This document shows, piece by piece, positions 27,313 through 36,445 of a stretch of 64,000 nucleotides of DNA. The DNA comes from Candidatus Heimdallarchaeum endolithica. Its GTDB lineage: Archaea; Asgardarchaeota; Heimdallarchaeia; Heimdallarchaeales; Heimdallarchaeaceae. The notes under the pieces are model-generated. The model saw only the letters and a program-made list of their open reading frames with translations, ran no database searches and had not been told where the DNA came from. The position numbers were made by a program, and so were the translations under genes. Position 1 is the stretch's first letter; each line of letters starts with the position of its first letter. The stretch spans positions 2,897,060 through 2,961,059 of the forward strand of contig CP084167.1 of assembly GCA_021513715.1 (NCBI GenBank), written 5' to 3'.

Positions 27313-27750
27313 TTAAAGATTTGATGAGAGGATTTCTATTTTATCTCCCACAGATACAGTTCCTGGTTGAATAACTTTAGCAAAGATTCCTTCTTCAACC
27401 ATAGCTCTTTTTTCATAATATTCTTCATGACTGAATTGTTCTTTTGGTTTTCCTATCTGAACGATTTCTAAAATAGTTTCATTTATTTTTATTTTAGTTC
27501 CTATTGGTCTGTTATGGAGTTCAATTCCATCTATTGTTAAATTCTCAAAAAGATCTCCATAATTTAATTTATCTGGGTTTTTCATAAGTTTATGGATGCT
27601 TTTTATACTTAATAAAGAAACTTGTTTATCCCAATTTCCTGAGTGAGAATCTCCCTTTAAACCCAAATTAGTAATTTCTGCTGTATGAACATTCTTTTTT
27701 GGTAATTCTCTTTTAGGACTAATGTTTACAGCTAAAACTGTACCATTCAT
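27313..27750 (-). CDS. MOSC-domain protein
   Basis: 145 residues from the ATG at 27750, which begins MNGTVLAVNISPKRELPK. The longer frame to 27837 overlaps the upstream moaD-like gene and adds a Phe-rich stretch that is unlikely to be translated. MOSC features are GLKGDSHSG, DLFENLTIDGI, RPIGTKIKI and VVEEG-type ending MVEEGIFAKVIQPGTVSVGDKIEI. MOSC domains occur in molybdenum-cofactor sulfurases and as small stand-alone proteins near Mo/W enzymes, and are thought to deliver sulfur or modify the pyranopterin cofactor. It follows the moaD-like and AOR genes on the same strand, so a role in tungstopterin maturation is a reasonable inference. The usual sulfur-carrier cysteine is not evident. Confidence 0.85.
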   Translation of the reverse strand: MNGTVLAVNISPKRELPKKNVHTAEITNLGLKGDSHSGNWDKQVSLLSIKSIHKLMKNPDKLNYGDLFENLTIDGIELHNRPIGTKIKINETILEIVQIGKPKEQFSHEEYYEKRAMVEEGIFAKVIQPGTVSVGDKIEILSSNL

Positions 27751-27823
27751 AAAAAAAAGAAAAAATATTTTAAGATAAATTTTTCGTAATTTCCAAAAAA
27801 AAAAAGAAATATTTCGAAAACTA

Positions 27824-28063
27824 TTATCCTCCACCAATAGGAGGAAATAATGAAATAGTGCAATTTTCTTCTACTAGTTGGTTTTTTGAAACTTTTTTCC
27901 CGTTTAAGAGAATAAGATGAATCTCTTCAAGTTTAAAATTTAATTTATCTATTACTTCTTCAACAGTTGTATTCTTATTAACTTCCAATTCTAAGGGATT
28001 TAAATCATTGACATTCGGATATTTTTTTCTTAAATGAGCAAATACTTTAATATAAATTTTCAA
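27824..28063 (-). CDS. moaD: MoaD/ThiS-family sulfur-carrier protein
   Basis: 79-residue beta-grasp protein ending in FPPIGGG, the diglycine tail that is adenylated and thiocarboxylated before sulfur transfer. In Mo/W-cofactor synthesis it gives sulfur to molybdopterin synthase. The start is a TTG at 28063, supported by AGGTGAA 8 nt upstream; no ATG is available. It lies 44 bp downstream of AOR and is followed by the MOSC gene. MoaE is not in the window, so a role in tRNA thiolation or protein modification (SAMP-like) cannot be excluded. Confidence 0.85.
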   Translation of the reverse strand: MKIYIKVFAHLRKKYPNVNDLNPLELEVNKNTTVEEVIDKLNFKLEEIHLILLNGKKVSKNQLVEENCTISLFPPIGGG

Positions 28064-28107
28064 CTATTAATTCACCTTGTAAAATAAATAATAAAAAAAT
28101 AAAAGAG

Positions 28108-29943
28108 TTATATTTCAAGTTCTAATTCTTTAATTTTTTCTGGTGTAGGCACACCGTCTTCCCATCCTCGTAACTTATAATATTCTTGTTTCATTGGTTC
28201 TAATTCAACTATTTGTCCTTCTGATGCACCTTCTGGCATTTTTTCTTCAAGTAGTCGCTTGGGTAATGTATCATCTTTCCCTGTTATTCCGAGCTTATTT
28301 AATATCATCCTTTCTAAATTAGTTATTCTCTCACCAGTTTTGAGAAGTTCATCTGCTGTTATATCCCATCCTGTTATTGGGCCAATCATTTCTACGTACT
28401 CGTCTAGACCAAGAGCAAAAGTTAAGAATAAACAATTAACACATGAGTTTACTATACTGGTAAAGTCTTGGAATGTTTTGGTTAGTTCAGCTTTTCCTTC
28501 AATTGTGAATCTATCTACATCACCTAAAACTTCTGCTGCAATAGTATATCCTGTAACATGGCATCCTCCTCGATTAGCTGTAGCATAGTTTAATCCAATA
28601 CCTTTTGCTCCTCGTGGATCATATGCTGGCATTTCTAAACCTTTCACTGACATTGATATTTCTGGAGCTCCATAATGTTCACACATCTTGCGTGATCCTT
28701 CTCCAATCCAATAACCCAAACCTTGTCTAAAAGCAGCCATCCATGTAAGTTCTACAATAGCATCAGGGTTACCAAATTCAACTTTTAATCCTTGTAAATC
28801 TTCTTCTGGTATTAGTCCTTTTTCATTTAGTTCCATAGCTGCAGCAATAGTTGAACCAATAGATATGGGGTCCATACCAAAAATGTCACAATAGTGATTA
28901 GCTCGAATAACAGCCCCCATATTATTGACGTTTGTTGAACCTCCTAATGCCCAAATTGCTTCATATTCAGGACCTTCAGTAAAGGAAATCTTGTAAGGAC
29001 CAAGTTCAACCTTTGTCTTCCTTCCACAAGCAACAACACAGCCCCAACATGGGTGTTTAGAAATCAAGTATTTCTCTGTTAAAGTTTCTCCTGAAATATT
29101 TTCTGCCTCTTTATCTACTCCTGTTTGCCAATTTTTAGTCGGGAAAAGACCATTTTGATTGATTATGTTAACCAATACTGCAGTTCCATAAGTAGGTAAA
29201 CCTTCTCCTGTAACTCCATTTTCTTTTAGTTTTTCAACATGTTCTTTGACTTTTGTTTCAAATTCTTCTTGTTTAGCAATTTGTGGTTTAGCGTTTCCGT
29301 CAACAATAATAGCTTTAAGATTCTTTGATCCCATTATCGCTCCTAAACCTGTTCTACCTGCTGCTCGATGTATTTCATTCATAATTACTGCACAAGGAAC
29401 AAGATTTTCTCCAGCTGGGCCAATACAACTAACTCCAGCTCTCTTCCTTTCATGCTTTTCTTGTAACCACTTTGTAGTGTCCATAGTATTTTTTCCCCAT
29501 ATTTCACTAGCATCGTGTAGTTCAGGTTTTCCATCTATTATGGACAAATAAACAGGAGTGTCACTCTTTCCTTCAAATACAATCCCATCATATCCTGCAA
29601 ATTTGAGTTTTGCACCCCAAGTACCACCTGTGTTTCCAGAACCAATAGATCCTGTGAGAGGTGATTTCAAAGCCATTACGTGATGTCTACCGCTATTTGG
29701 AGAACGTGTTCCTGTAACAGGTCCTGTAGAAAAGAATAAAATGTTATCTGGTGATAAAGCATCCATTTCTTTTATATTTACACCTTTTTTTTCTAATTCT
29801 TTCGCATAATTCCAAAGATAATAAACAGCTAAACCTTTTCCTCCAATAAATTTACGTAGTAAATCCTCTGGAAAATCAAAATCAGACATTTCTTTTGAAC
29901 TTAAATTAACTTTTAACCATTTTCCCATATATCCATAATTCAT
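28108..29943 (-). CDS. aor: Tungsten-containing aldehyde:ferredoxin oxidoreductase
   Basis: About 611 residues. Oxidises aldehydes to acids with ferredoxin as acceptor, using a tungsten bis-pyranopterin and one 4Fe-4S cluster. Family signatures are GKWLKVNLSSKE and KFIGGKGLAVYYLW at the N-terminus, TGPVTGTRSPNSGRHHV, GSGNTGGTWGAKLKFAGYDGIV and AAGRTGLGAIMGSKNLKAI. Cluster cysteines appear in HPCWGCVVACG, with the fourth in NSCVNC. The ATG at 29943 is preferred because GAGGTGAA lies 5-12 nt upstream; a TTG at 29970 would add nine unrelated residues. MoaD-like and MOSC genes follow on the same strand and a radical SAM maturase gene diverges from it, forming a tungsten-enzyme locus. Confidence 0.95.
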   Translation of the reverse strand: MNYGYMGKWLKVNLSSKEMSDFDFPEDLLRKFIGGKGLAVYYLWNYAKELEKKGVNIKEMDALSPDNILFFSTGPVTGTRSPNSGRHHVMALKSPLTGSIGSGNTGGTWGAKLKFAGYDGIVFEGKSDTPVYLSIIDGKPELHDASEIWGKNTMDTTKWLQEKHERKRAGVSCIGPAGENLVPCAVIMNEIHRAAGRTGLGAIMGSKNLKAIIVDGNAKPQIAKQEEFETKVKEHVEKLKENGVTGEGLPTYGTAVLVNIINQNGLFPTKNWQTGVDKEAENISGETLTEKYLISKHPCWGCVVACGRKTKVELGPYKISFTEGPEYEAIWALGGSTNVNNMGAVIRANHYCDIFGMDPISIGSTIAAAMELNEKGLIPEEDLQGLKVEFGNPDAIVELTWMAAFRQGLGYWIGEGSRKMCEHYGAPEISMSVKGLEMPAYDPRGAKGIGLNYATANRGGCHVTGYTIAAEVLGDVDRFTIEGKAELTKTFQDFTSIVNSCVNCLFLTFALGLDEYVEMIGPITGWDITADELLKTGERITNLERMILNKLGITGKDDTLPKRLLEEKMPEGASEGQIVELEPMKQEYYKLRGWEDGVPTPEKIKELELEI

Positions 29944-30041
29944 CTTGTTCACCTCATGTGAACTACTCAAGTAAACTCTTTCACATATAAAAAATTTTTT
30001 GAAATTTACGAACTTTTTTAAATAGGACTGTTAAAAAATAT
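29944..30041. promoter_or_regulatory. Divergent promoter region, AOR / radical SAM maturase
   Basis: Leftward, the minus strand reads TTTTTATATGTGAAAG around 29978-29990, a TATA-like element about 40 bp before the AOR ATG. Rightward, a TTTTTTAAATAG stretch around 30013-30025 precedes the maturase ATG by about 20-25 bp, implying a short or absent leader. Shared control of enzyme and maturase is likely. Confidence 0.4.
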
Positions 30042-31370
30042 ATGATATACTTGTCTGATTTCCCAAAAATAATACAAATTGAACCAACAAATTCATGCAA
30101 TTTCTCTTGCTCTATGTGCTTGTTATCTTTATGGAAAAATAAGAAAAGAAATTCTATTTCCCTATCACTTTTTGAGAAAATTGCAAAGGAAACATTTCCT
30201 CATATCTCTCGATTAGTGTTGTATGGAATGGGAGAACCTCTAACACATAAGAAATTTCTTGATTTACTGAGAATAGCAAGAAAATATTTGCAAGCTGAAG
30301 GAAAAATTGCATTTACTACAAATGGTTCATTGTTTAATGAAAATATGATCAATGAAGTTCTTGAAAACAATCTTGTAGATGAAATTGTATTCTCGTGTGA
30401 TACTTTTGAAGGACAAGAGTCATTAGGTCATTCTATGGCTGTAACAACAGTAAGAAGAAATCTAGATTATCTCCTGAAACATAAAAAACGTTGTAGTATC
30501 AAAGTAGGAATCGAAATTGTTGTAATGAAGAAAAATTACAAATCCCTTGAAAAATCAATACAAATGTTCTGCAATAAGAAAGTGGATTTTATTACAATTA
30601 GTCATATATACCCATATAAAGAACATGTTCAAGATGAAATGATGTATACAATGCTTACAAATGAAGCATTAACTATTTTTGAAGAGTCAGGAGAAAAATG
30701 GGACGAACTTATACTAGGTGTAACACGAGAAAAATTTGCTGAATCTATGCAGTTACAATATAGAGAGTTATACAAATACAAAGACAAGTTGGTGAAAAAG
30801 GAGAGACCATATTCAGAAAGATACAATGAATTATTGTCTAAAGCAAAAAAGAAAAATGTTCTTTTAAACACTTCATTATATTTGAAAGAAAAAGAAAAAT
30901 TAGAACTTTTAAGAGAACTTGAGACAATTTTCAAAAAAATAGTTCAAATATCAAAAAAATCAGGAGTAAAAGTTATTCTTCCTGATATTATTCCTTCTTT
31001 TAAAAACAGAGAATGCCCTTATCAATCAAATAATGCTGTGATTATAAGGTCAGATGGGGAAGTTGTTCCTTGTTTTAAATATCTTTATGACCATCCTTCA
31101 TATTTGGATTATCACAGTAGAGAGTCTTCATTTTATTCTTTTGGAAATGTGAAAAATAATTCTTTTTCAGAGATTTGGAATGGAACTGATTTTACTTCTT
31201 TTAGAAGTAAACTTAGAAATATGAATAAAAATGTCCCATACTGTGGGAACTGTAGTTTTTCAACTAATAATTGTTTTTATGTTACAGAAGGACAAAGTGA
31301 TTGTTGGGGAAATGAACCTTTTTGTTCAGAATGTCCCTATAGTTTGAATCTTACAAAATGTTTGCTTTAG
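30042..31370 (+). CDS. Radical SAM/SPASM protein, probable tungsten-enzyme maturase
   Basis: 442 residues. The radical SAM cluster motif is CNFSCSMC near residue 19, followed by the SAM-binding MGEP-type segment LYGMGEPLTHKKF. The C-terminus is Cys-rich (CPYQ, CFKYL, CGNCSFSTNNC, CSECPYSLNLTKC) as in SPASM proteins, which hold extra 4Fe-4S clusters. A subfamily of such proteins is known to be encoded next to AOR-type tungsten oxidoreductases and is annotated as their maturase; the divergent AOR gene 98 bp away fits. A long Lys-rich insertion (~225-315) separates barrel and SPASM parts. General class is secure; the maturase role rests on position. Confidence 0.88.
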   Translation: MIYLSDFPKIIQIEPTNSCNFSCSMCLLSLWKNKKRNSISLSLFEKIAKETFPHISRLVLYGMGEPLTHKKFLDLLRIARKYLQAEGKIAFTTNGSLFNENMINEVLENNLVDEIVFSCDTFEGQESLGHSMAVTTVRRNLDYLLKHKKRCSIKVGIEIVVMKKNYKSLEKSIQMFCNKKVDFITISHIYPYKEHVQDEMMYTMLTNEALTIFEESGEKWDELILGVTREKFAESMQLQYRELYKYKDKLVKKERPYSERYNELLSKAKKKNVLLNTSLYLKEKEKLELLRELETIFKKIVQISKKSGVKVILPDIIPSFKNRECPYQSNNAVIIRSDGEVVPCFKYLYDHPSYLDYHSRESSFYSFGNVKNNSFSEIWNGTDFTSFRSKLRNMNKNVPYCGNCSFSTNNCFYVTEGQSDCWGNEPFCSECPYSLNLTKCLL

Positions 31371-31454
31371 CGTTTGTTGCAATAATAAAATGTTAAGAAA
31401 ACAAAATAAACTTTTACTTTTAATTATTTTTTTTCTTGATTTTAAGTTGAAAAA

Positions 31455-31471
31455 ACTAGTATATTTAAGTT
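31455..31471 (+). promoter_or_regulatory. TATA box of nucleotidyltransferase gene
   Basis: AGTATATTTAAG preceded by an A-rich stretch (GAAAAAAC) that could serve as BRE. Transcription would begin about 25 bp further on, essentially at the ATG at 31496, implying a leaderless mRNA. Confidence 0.45.
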
Positions 31472-31495
31472 TTTCATTCTACAAAGAATTTTTAA

Positions 31496-32218
31496 ATGAT
31501 AACTTTTTCAAAATTTTCAATGGAAGCAATAATTCTTTGTGGGGGACTAGGAACAAGAATTAGAACTATTACCCAAGATTCTATTCCTAAAGCAATGGTG
31601 AAAATTAAAGGTAAAACGATTTTAGAATGGGAGATAGAGTGGTTAAACAAGCATGGAATTGTTCATGTTATTCTAGCAGTAAGACATTTAGCAGATTACA
31701 TACAAAAAAAACTTGGGGATAGTTATCAGACTGAAATAGATAAAGTAAAAATTACTTATAGTAGAGAACCAAAAAAACTTGGTTCAGGTGGAGCTGTTCG
31801 ATTTGCTGAAAGACATGTTTCAGATGAACATGTTATTATTATGAATGGAGATGTTTTAACAAACTATAATCTTAAAGAGATGATCAGCGCACATTTAAAA
31901 AAGAATTTAACAGGTACAATAGGCGTTTCAATGATGCGTAGCCCCTATGGGATAGTAGAATTTGATGATAATTTAATGATATCAGAATTTAAAGAAAAGC
32001 CTTTACTTAATCATTGGATTCACTCCGGTATTGATATTTTCCAAAAAAAGGTTTTACTTTCTTTTCCTGAAAAAGGTCAGATGGAAGACAGTATCTTTGT
32101 AGAACTTGCAAAGAAAAAAGAACTTTCTGTGTTTAAAATAGAACCTAAATATTATTGGAGAAGTATTGATACTACTAAAGACTTTCAAGAAGCAGAAAAA
32201 GATTGGCCAGGAGTATAG
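31496..32218 (+). CDS. Sugar-phosphate nucleotidyltransferase
   Basis: 240 residues of the NTP_transferase (GT-A-like) fold. The nucleotide-binding signature is LCGGLGTRIRTITQDSIPKAM, and the metal-binding Asp is in IIMNGDVLTNYN. GSGGAVRFAERHV and IHSGIDIFQK complete the pattern, closest to glucose-1-phosphate or mannose/heptose-1-phosphate nucleotidyltransferases. These make NDP-sugars for glycans. The protein lacks a C-terminal beta-helix domain. Start may be 31496 or the ATG at 31520, which begins MEAIILCGG; promoter spacing slightly favours the first. It ends 3 bp from the convergent GNAT gene. Sugar and nucleotide specificity cannot be read from sequence. Confidence 0.9.
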   Translation: MITFSKFSMEAIILCGGLGTRIRTITQDSIPKAMVKIKGKTILEWEIEWLNKHGIVHVILAVRHLADYIQKKLGDSYQTEIDKVKITYSREPKKLGSGGAVRFAERHVSDEHVIIMNGDVLTNYNLKEMISAHLKKNLTGTIGVSMMRSPYGIVEFDDNLMISEFKEKPLLNHWIHSGIDIFQKKVLLSFPEKGQMEDSIFVELAKKKELSVFKIEPKYYWRSIDTTKDFQEAEKDWPGV

Positions 32219-32221
32219 ATT

Positions 32222-33010
32222 TCACAAAGTTGGATTCCACTCAAACCTTCTTTGAATATAAACTTGTTCAAATCCTATACTACGATATAAATGCTCCGCT
32301 TTACTGTTTAAAACAGTTTGAAGACAGAATTCTGTTTTTTTATCCTTGAACATTTTTTCAGAAATAAAGTTTGATAGCATAGCTTTAGCATATCCTCTCC
32401 TTTGAAAACGTCTTTTAGTACCAACTCCATAAACACCAATGAGTTGTTCTGTTTTCATACTACAGAAACATGAAACATCTTTTCCTGAAACATTTCCTAC
32501 ATAGAAATGAATATTATTTTTCATTTGGAGGAGAACCATTTCTGAGATATATTTTTTTAAATTTCTTGGATATTGAAATGCATCAAAGAAAACATTTAGC
32601 CATCTTACGTAATCTTTTTCTGTCAATTCATTAATTTGTAAGGCTCTATTTCTAAAATATCTAATCTTATCAAAGTTTGAAAGAAACATAACATTTACAT
32701 CAGTTAACGATCTAAGAAATCTTTTTGTTCTTAGAACTTTTGAGTTGTAATTGTAATTTGAATCATGTGGGATCTTGACAATAAAGTACTTTTTTCCTTC
32801 ATCAAAAAAAGAAAAACATTGTTCAAGGAAAAGGTTAAATTCAGAAGAACCTATTTGTGTTGGAGTTACATAACTATATGTGTCTATCGTATTATTCTTC
32901 AAGAAGTAGCCGTGATCATTGCGTAAAACATTAGAATCAGGCATATAAGTGTAAAACAAGAACTCGTTTAAATCATATTTTTTCCTTTGATTAATTTTTG
33001 AATTTGACAT
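32222..33010 (-). CDS. GNAT-family N-acetyltransferase
   Basis: 262 residues from the ATG at 33010, preferred over a TTG five codons upstream. The C-terminal half holds the acetyl-CoA-binding motif VGTKRRFQRRGYAKAML (the R-R-x-G-x-A pattern) followed by EHLYRSIGFEQVYIQRRFEW, a typical GNAT end. The N-terminal ~130 residues are divergent and could form a second, degenerate GNAT lobe. The substrate is unknown. The gene has its own promoter region, within which a MITE is inserted about 80 bp upstream. Confidence 0.8.
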   Translation of the reverse strand: MSNSKINQRKKYDLNEFLFYTYMPDSNVLRNDHGYFLKNNTIDTYSYVTPTQIGSSEFNLFLEQCFSFFDEGKKYFIVKIPHDSNYNYNSKVLRTKRFLRSLTDVNVMFLSNFDKIRYFRNRALQINELTEKDYVRWLNVFFDAFQYPRNLKKYISEMVLLQMKNNIHFYVGNVSGKDVSCFCSMKTEQLIGVYGVGTKRRFQRRGYAKAMLSNFISEKMFKDKKTEFCLQTVLNSKAEHLYRSIGFEQVYIQRRFEWNPTL

Positions 33011-33091
33011 TAGGTTCAACAACAACTACTAATATAAGGGCTTATTATAGTTTACTTTCTTTTATTAAAGCAATAGCATTTTTAATATATT

Positions 33092-33201
33092 TAGTACTTC
33101 CGCAATAAGTTGACCGATTTCTATAGGTTAAAATTATAGGCGTTCATACTATCATTGGCGTGTTCTCAATTCATACTTTTTGAGATAATTCGGAAGTACT
33201 A
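33092..33201. mobile_element. MITE copy 1 (110 bp)
   Basis: A 110-bp element with 11-bp perfect terminal inverted repeats TAGTACTTCCG / CGGAAGTACTA, flanked by the 6-bp direct repeat TATATT. It differs from the copy at 41659-41768 at a single base, and its ends match the insertion sequence at 35172-36401. It encodes nothing and must be moved by that element's transposase or a relative. It lies between the divergent GNAT and small membrane-protein genes. Confidence 0.9.
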
Positions 33202-33253
33202 TATATTAGCAAAAGATTTTAAAGCACTCTTTTTTTTGCAAATATGAAATATA

Positions 33254-33532
33254 ATGAGTACAAAAACAGAAAAAAGTTTTGCTAAAGAAGTAGGAAGAGC
33301 AGTTGTTGGAGCTCTAGTTTTAATAATTTTACTGGTTATATGGCTTCTTTGGGATAAGATTTATCATATCTTCTATAATGACTTATTTCCAAATGCACCT
33401 AAAGGAACACTTCTGATTTATTGGTTGTTATTTCTGTTTCCAATAGCTTTTGGAGGAATATCATTGCTTGTTGCAGGGGGATATCAAGCCTATAAGATAG
33501 CTGCTCCTGAGAAAGAAGAAGAGGAAGAATAA
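33254..33532 (+). CDS. Small two-helix membrane protein
   Basis: 92 residues with two hydrophobic helices (~17-33 and ~57-80), a short outer loop containing PNAPKGT, and an acidic tail (EKEEEEE). I do not recognise a family. The ATG at 33254 lies about 50 bp downstream of the MITE, so the MITE may alter its promoter. The next gene starts 74 bp after its stop on the same strand. Confidence 0.6.
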   Translation: MSTKTEKSFAKEVGRAVVGALVLIILLVIWLLWDKIYHIFYNDLFPNAPKGTLLIYWLLFLFPIAFGGISLLVAGGYQAYKIAAPEKEEEEE

Positions 33533-33605
33533 TCTAAACAAAATATTTTTTTAGTTTTTTCACTATATTCCACTAAAGAGGTTGTCTCTATACTTTGGTG
33601 AAGAA

Positions 33606-34637
33606 ATGTTCGAAATTGATTTAAACATTCAAAAAGTTATAATTGAAGTACTTAAAATCAATCTTGCATTACAAGACGGTGAAAAATTCCTAATTGCTAC
33701 AGACTATCCATCTACCTTAGATTTGAAATACAAGGAGCCAGAAATTCTCCAAAGGATGTTTGCAAGGAATTTTCTAGCTCGGTTTATAGAAAAAATTGCA
33801 AAGGATAAATTTCCTGGTGTAAAAACAGATTTTATTACATATCCATGTCCTTGGATACATTATCCTGAAAATCTAGAAGAGTTTCGTAATATTGTCAATG
33901 ATTACGATGTGTGTTATGTTCTATCCGAATTTTCAATTTGGACTATTTTTAGTTCTCCGGAAGCAAGATTGTTGAAACAGACTAGAGTCGCATTTTCACC
34001 AGGATGCGATGAAACTATTTTTCGTCCTTATGGGCCTTTGGATATAAACAGTAGTAAACTTGAAAGAGATGTAATGAAAACATATGCAAAAATCAATAAA
34101 GGAAAGCATGTAAAAATTTGGAATCACATGGGAACAAATTTGGAAATAGAATTAACAGGAAATAACTATAATTATATGTATGAATCTGGAATTGTTAATT
34201 ATCCTGGAAAAAAATCCAATCTTCCTGCAGGAGAAGTGCTTATTCTAAATCCAAAAATAAGAGGGGTTTATGTAGTTCCTGCAGGCTGGATTGAGGGACT
34301 TAAATCAAATCTTGTTATTGAAATCAAAAATAGTGAGGTAACAAAAATTTGCCAACAAGGAGACGACACTTGGCTAAAAAGTAACTACTTTTTGGTAAAA
34401 TACCCAAATGAAATTACATTTATCTCTGTTGGGCATAATTATCAAGCAAACAACCCTTTCCTAATAATTGAAATGATAAAGATGTGTGGATTAGTATCAA
34501 TAAAAATTAACAATAGGGGATTAAGGGAACTAGATAGCTTAAATACTAAAGTCTTCTCTGGGCATTTTCCATCTCCAAATGTATACCTCGAAGTAGATGG
34601 AGAAGAGATATTTCGTAATGGACAATTTATGCTTTAA
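33606..34637 (+). CDS. M29-like aminopeptidase
   Basis: 343 residues from the ATG at 33606 (MFEIDLN), which has GGTGA a few bases upstream; a TTG at 33582 is less likely. The segment VNYPGKKSNLPAGEVLILNP resembles the SNLPAGEV motif of clan M29 (thermophilic metallo-aminopeptidase) and the related leucyl-aminopeptidase-like family, with its metal-binding Glu. The C-terminal part (ISVGHN, EMIKMCGLVSIKIN) fits loosely. The N-terminal Rossmann-like half is normal for the family. Some metal ligands of true M29 enzymes are not clearly present, so activity is uncertain. Confidence 0.65.
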   Translation: MFEIDLNIQKVIIEVLKINLALQDGEKFLIATDYPSTLDLKYKEPEILQRMFARNFLARFIEKIAKDKFPGVKTDFITYPCPWIHYPENLEEFRNIVNDYDVCYVLSEFSIWTIFSSPEARLLKQTRVAFSPGCDETIFRPYGPLDINSSKLERDVMKTYAKINKGKHVKIWNHMGTNLEIELTGNNYNYMYESGIVNYPGKKSNLPAGEVLILNPKIRGVYVVPAGWIEGLKSNLVIEIKNSEVTKICQQGDDTWLKSNYFLVKYPNEITFISVGHNYQANNPFLIIEMIKMCGLVSIKINNRGLRELDSLNTKVFSGHFPSPNVYLEVDGEEIFRNGQFML

Positions 34638-34724
34638 AGGCTTTTAAAAAGTAAAAATTGCTTTTAAACAATTTGAAAGAAAATTGGAAAAATAAACAAA
34701 ATAAATTAATCAAAAATTTTAAAT

Positions 34725-34958
34725 TTATTGCTCAACACATATCATTGTCATCGTTGAACGAACGTTATCTAATGCGCGAAGATTTTCAGTAACAATCTTT
34801 TTCAAAGATTCTGTGTCTTCTGCTTCGATTTTTGCAATTAGATCATATACTCCGTATACTACGTGAGCTTCTTTCACATTAGGAAGTTCCAATAACTGTT
34901 CCATTACGTTATTTTCCTCCCCTATTTCGCTATTTATTAAAATAAAAGCTGTTGCCAT
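34725..34958 (-). CDS. Stand-alone Lrp/AsnC ligand-binding (RAM) domain protein
   Basis: 77 residues consisting only of the alpha-beta RAM domain: MATAFILINSEIGEE, LPNVKEAHVVYGVYDLIAKIEA, and STMTMICVEQ. In full-length Lrp/AsnC regulators this domain binds amino acids and drives oligomerisation. Proteins with no DNA-binding domain are common in archaea and may modulate full-length partners. It is monocistronic, with the decayed IS upstream. Confidence 0.9.
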   Translation of the reverse strand: MATAFILINSEIGEENNVMEQLLELPNVKEAHVVYGVYDLIAKIEAEDTESLKKIVTENLRALDNVRSTMTMICVEQ

Positions 34959-35171
34959 TCTTTCATCACCAATATTAGTTCTATGTGTAAGTATATTTTA
35001 ATATTAATAAACTTTATTCCTAAAATATACTTTCTACTCATTTATTGGTAATAAGATACGGGTATTTTATACATATCCTATGTTATTAATCAACTAGTAA
35101 TCTCATTGATTAAAAAATGTTTTTTTTCAAATCAAACTGTGATGTGAGAAAATTTGATTTATTGAGAAAAT

Positions 35172-36401
35172 TAGTACTTCCGCAATAAGACCTAAACCAC
35201 CTCATCTTCATAGAAACTCGAATGTAAGAACCATAAGGTGAAATAGAGCGTAACAGGTTTTGAGCGTTTAAAAAAAGGTTTGTTAGACGGGGGAGTGAAA
35301 AAAGAAGGAATAACAGAAGCACGAAAATAGACATATAAAATGAGGACGAGAAGGGAAAACAAAGGTACAAGAACCTGACGGAGGGATGATTGGTGGTTGT
35401 AGAAAAACTAATACTCTTGAGAAGGCGGTAAGAAGTCTCTATACTCCACCTATGACAATACTCGTAGATATGCTGGTCAGAGGTGATCATCCAACTGATA
35501 CAAACAAACCAATCTTTTTGCTTTGGGAGCCAATAAGCATGTAACATGACTTCCGTAGTTAGTTTCACCTTGTCCACTTCTCATCGTGTAAGGAACAGAA
35601 ATTATTTTACCTGTTTTAGGAAAAGTTACCAGATAAGACTTAATCTTCTTGTTTTTCTTTCCGCGCTCCAATGACAAAAGGAATAGTGTAGGCCTGTAAT
35701 AGTTTCACTACTTCAACAGAATAGAAACCTCTATCTGCATACAACACCTTTATGCTCTTGTTTTTAAGGCTAAACTTGTCGAAAAAGTATCCCAAGAGCC
35801 CCTTTCTAGAATTAAATGTTGAAACTGGAAATGCACCCAAAGGAAGAAAACCATAGGGGATTTGACTGTTGACACCGTGATATATCGATAAAACCATTCA
35901 TTTTTTTTATACTGGTGGATATACTCATCTCTTTTTTTCCCATAATATCGTATGCCCATTGTGTCTACTGCCAATATCAATGGACTCTTTATTATCTTCT
36001 TGCTTTTTAGTAGTTCTGCACACTGCTGAAATAAGGGTTGAAAAACCTTGAAATATTTCTATTCAGTTTGTTCAGGTGGTGACGAATTGTATCTCCGTCT
36101 TTGGTCGAAAACTGTTCAGCTGACTGTTCAATAGATGTTTGGTCAACAGAACAACAGCCTCCAGAACGGTCTTTTTAACTTCCGCTTTTATTTCTACTTT
36201 TTTCTTCTGTCCTTTATGAGGGCAATCCATCTTTTTAATCAAGTGACAAACTTTTATACTTGTTTTACTATATTTTCTTGTGGGTTGAAAGTGTTTTTCA
36301 AAAAAACTTTTGATTGATTTTAATAGGTTGAAGTTACAAGTTTTCATACTATTATTGTCGGGCTTTTAACCCATAACTTTTGCGATAATTCGGAAGTACT
36401 A
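35172..36401 (-). mobile_element. ISH3-like insertion sequence, transposase decayed
   Basis: A 1,230-bp element with 11-bp terminal inverted repeats TAGTACTTCCG / CGGAAGTACTA, flanked by the perfect 6-bp direct repeat GAAAAT. The right ~80 bp is clearly related to the two MITEs. The transposase on the minus strand is broken into several frames, so this copy is no longer autonomous. Confidence 0.9.
35190..36347 (-). pseudogene. DDE transposase (ISH3-like), multiple frameshifts
   Basis: Reading from the ATG at 36347, the frame breaks at least four times, but segments occur in family order. First comes an N-terminal helical region, then ILAVDTMGIRYYGKKRDEY (first catalytic Asp). Next are YADRGFYSVEVVKLLQAY (second Asp) and IPFVIGARKEK. 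Last comes YCHRWSIETSYRLLKS, the Y-x2-RW-xIE-x2-YR motif with the catalytic Glu. This order matches ISH3-type transposases in the IS4 clan. The last frame runs through the terminal repeat into flanking DNA, so the original stop has been lost. Confidence 0.8.
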
Positions 36402-36445
36402 GAAAATAAAGAAAAGAATTTAAGTTGGAGTGCAAGGAAAAGAAT

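Noticed and set aside
27313..27837. Longer MOSC frame starting at 27837
   Set aside because: It would overlap the MoaD-like gene and adds an improbable Phe-rich leader; the ATG at 27750 begins exactly at the domain.
35110..35577. 155-residue minus-strand frame as an independent gene
   Set aside because: It is the last fragment of the ISH3-like transposase and reads through the terminal repeat into flanking DNA.
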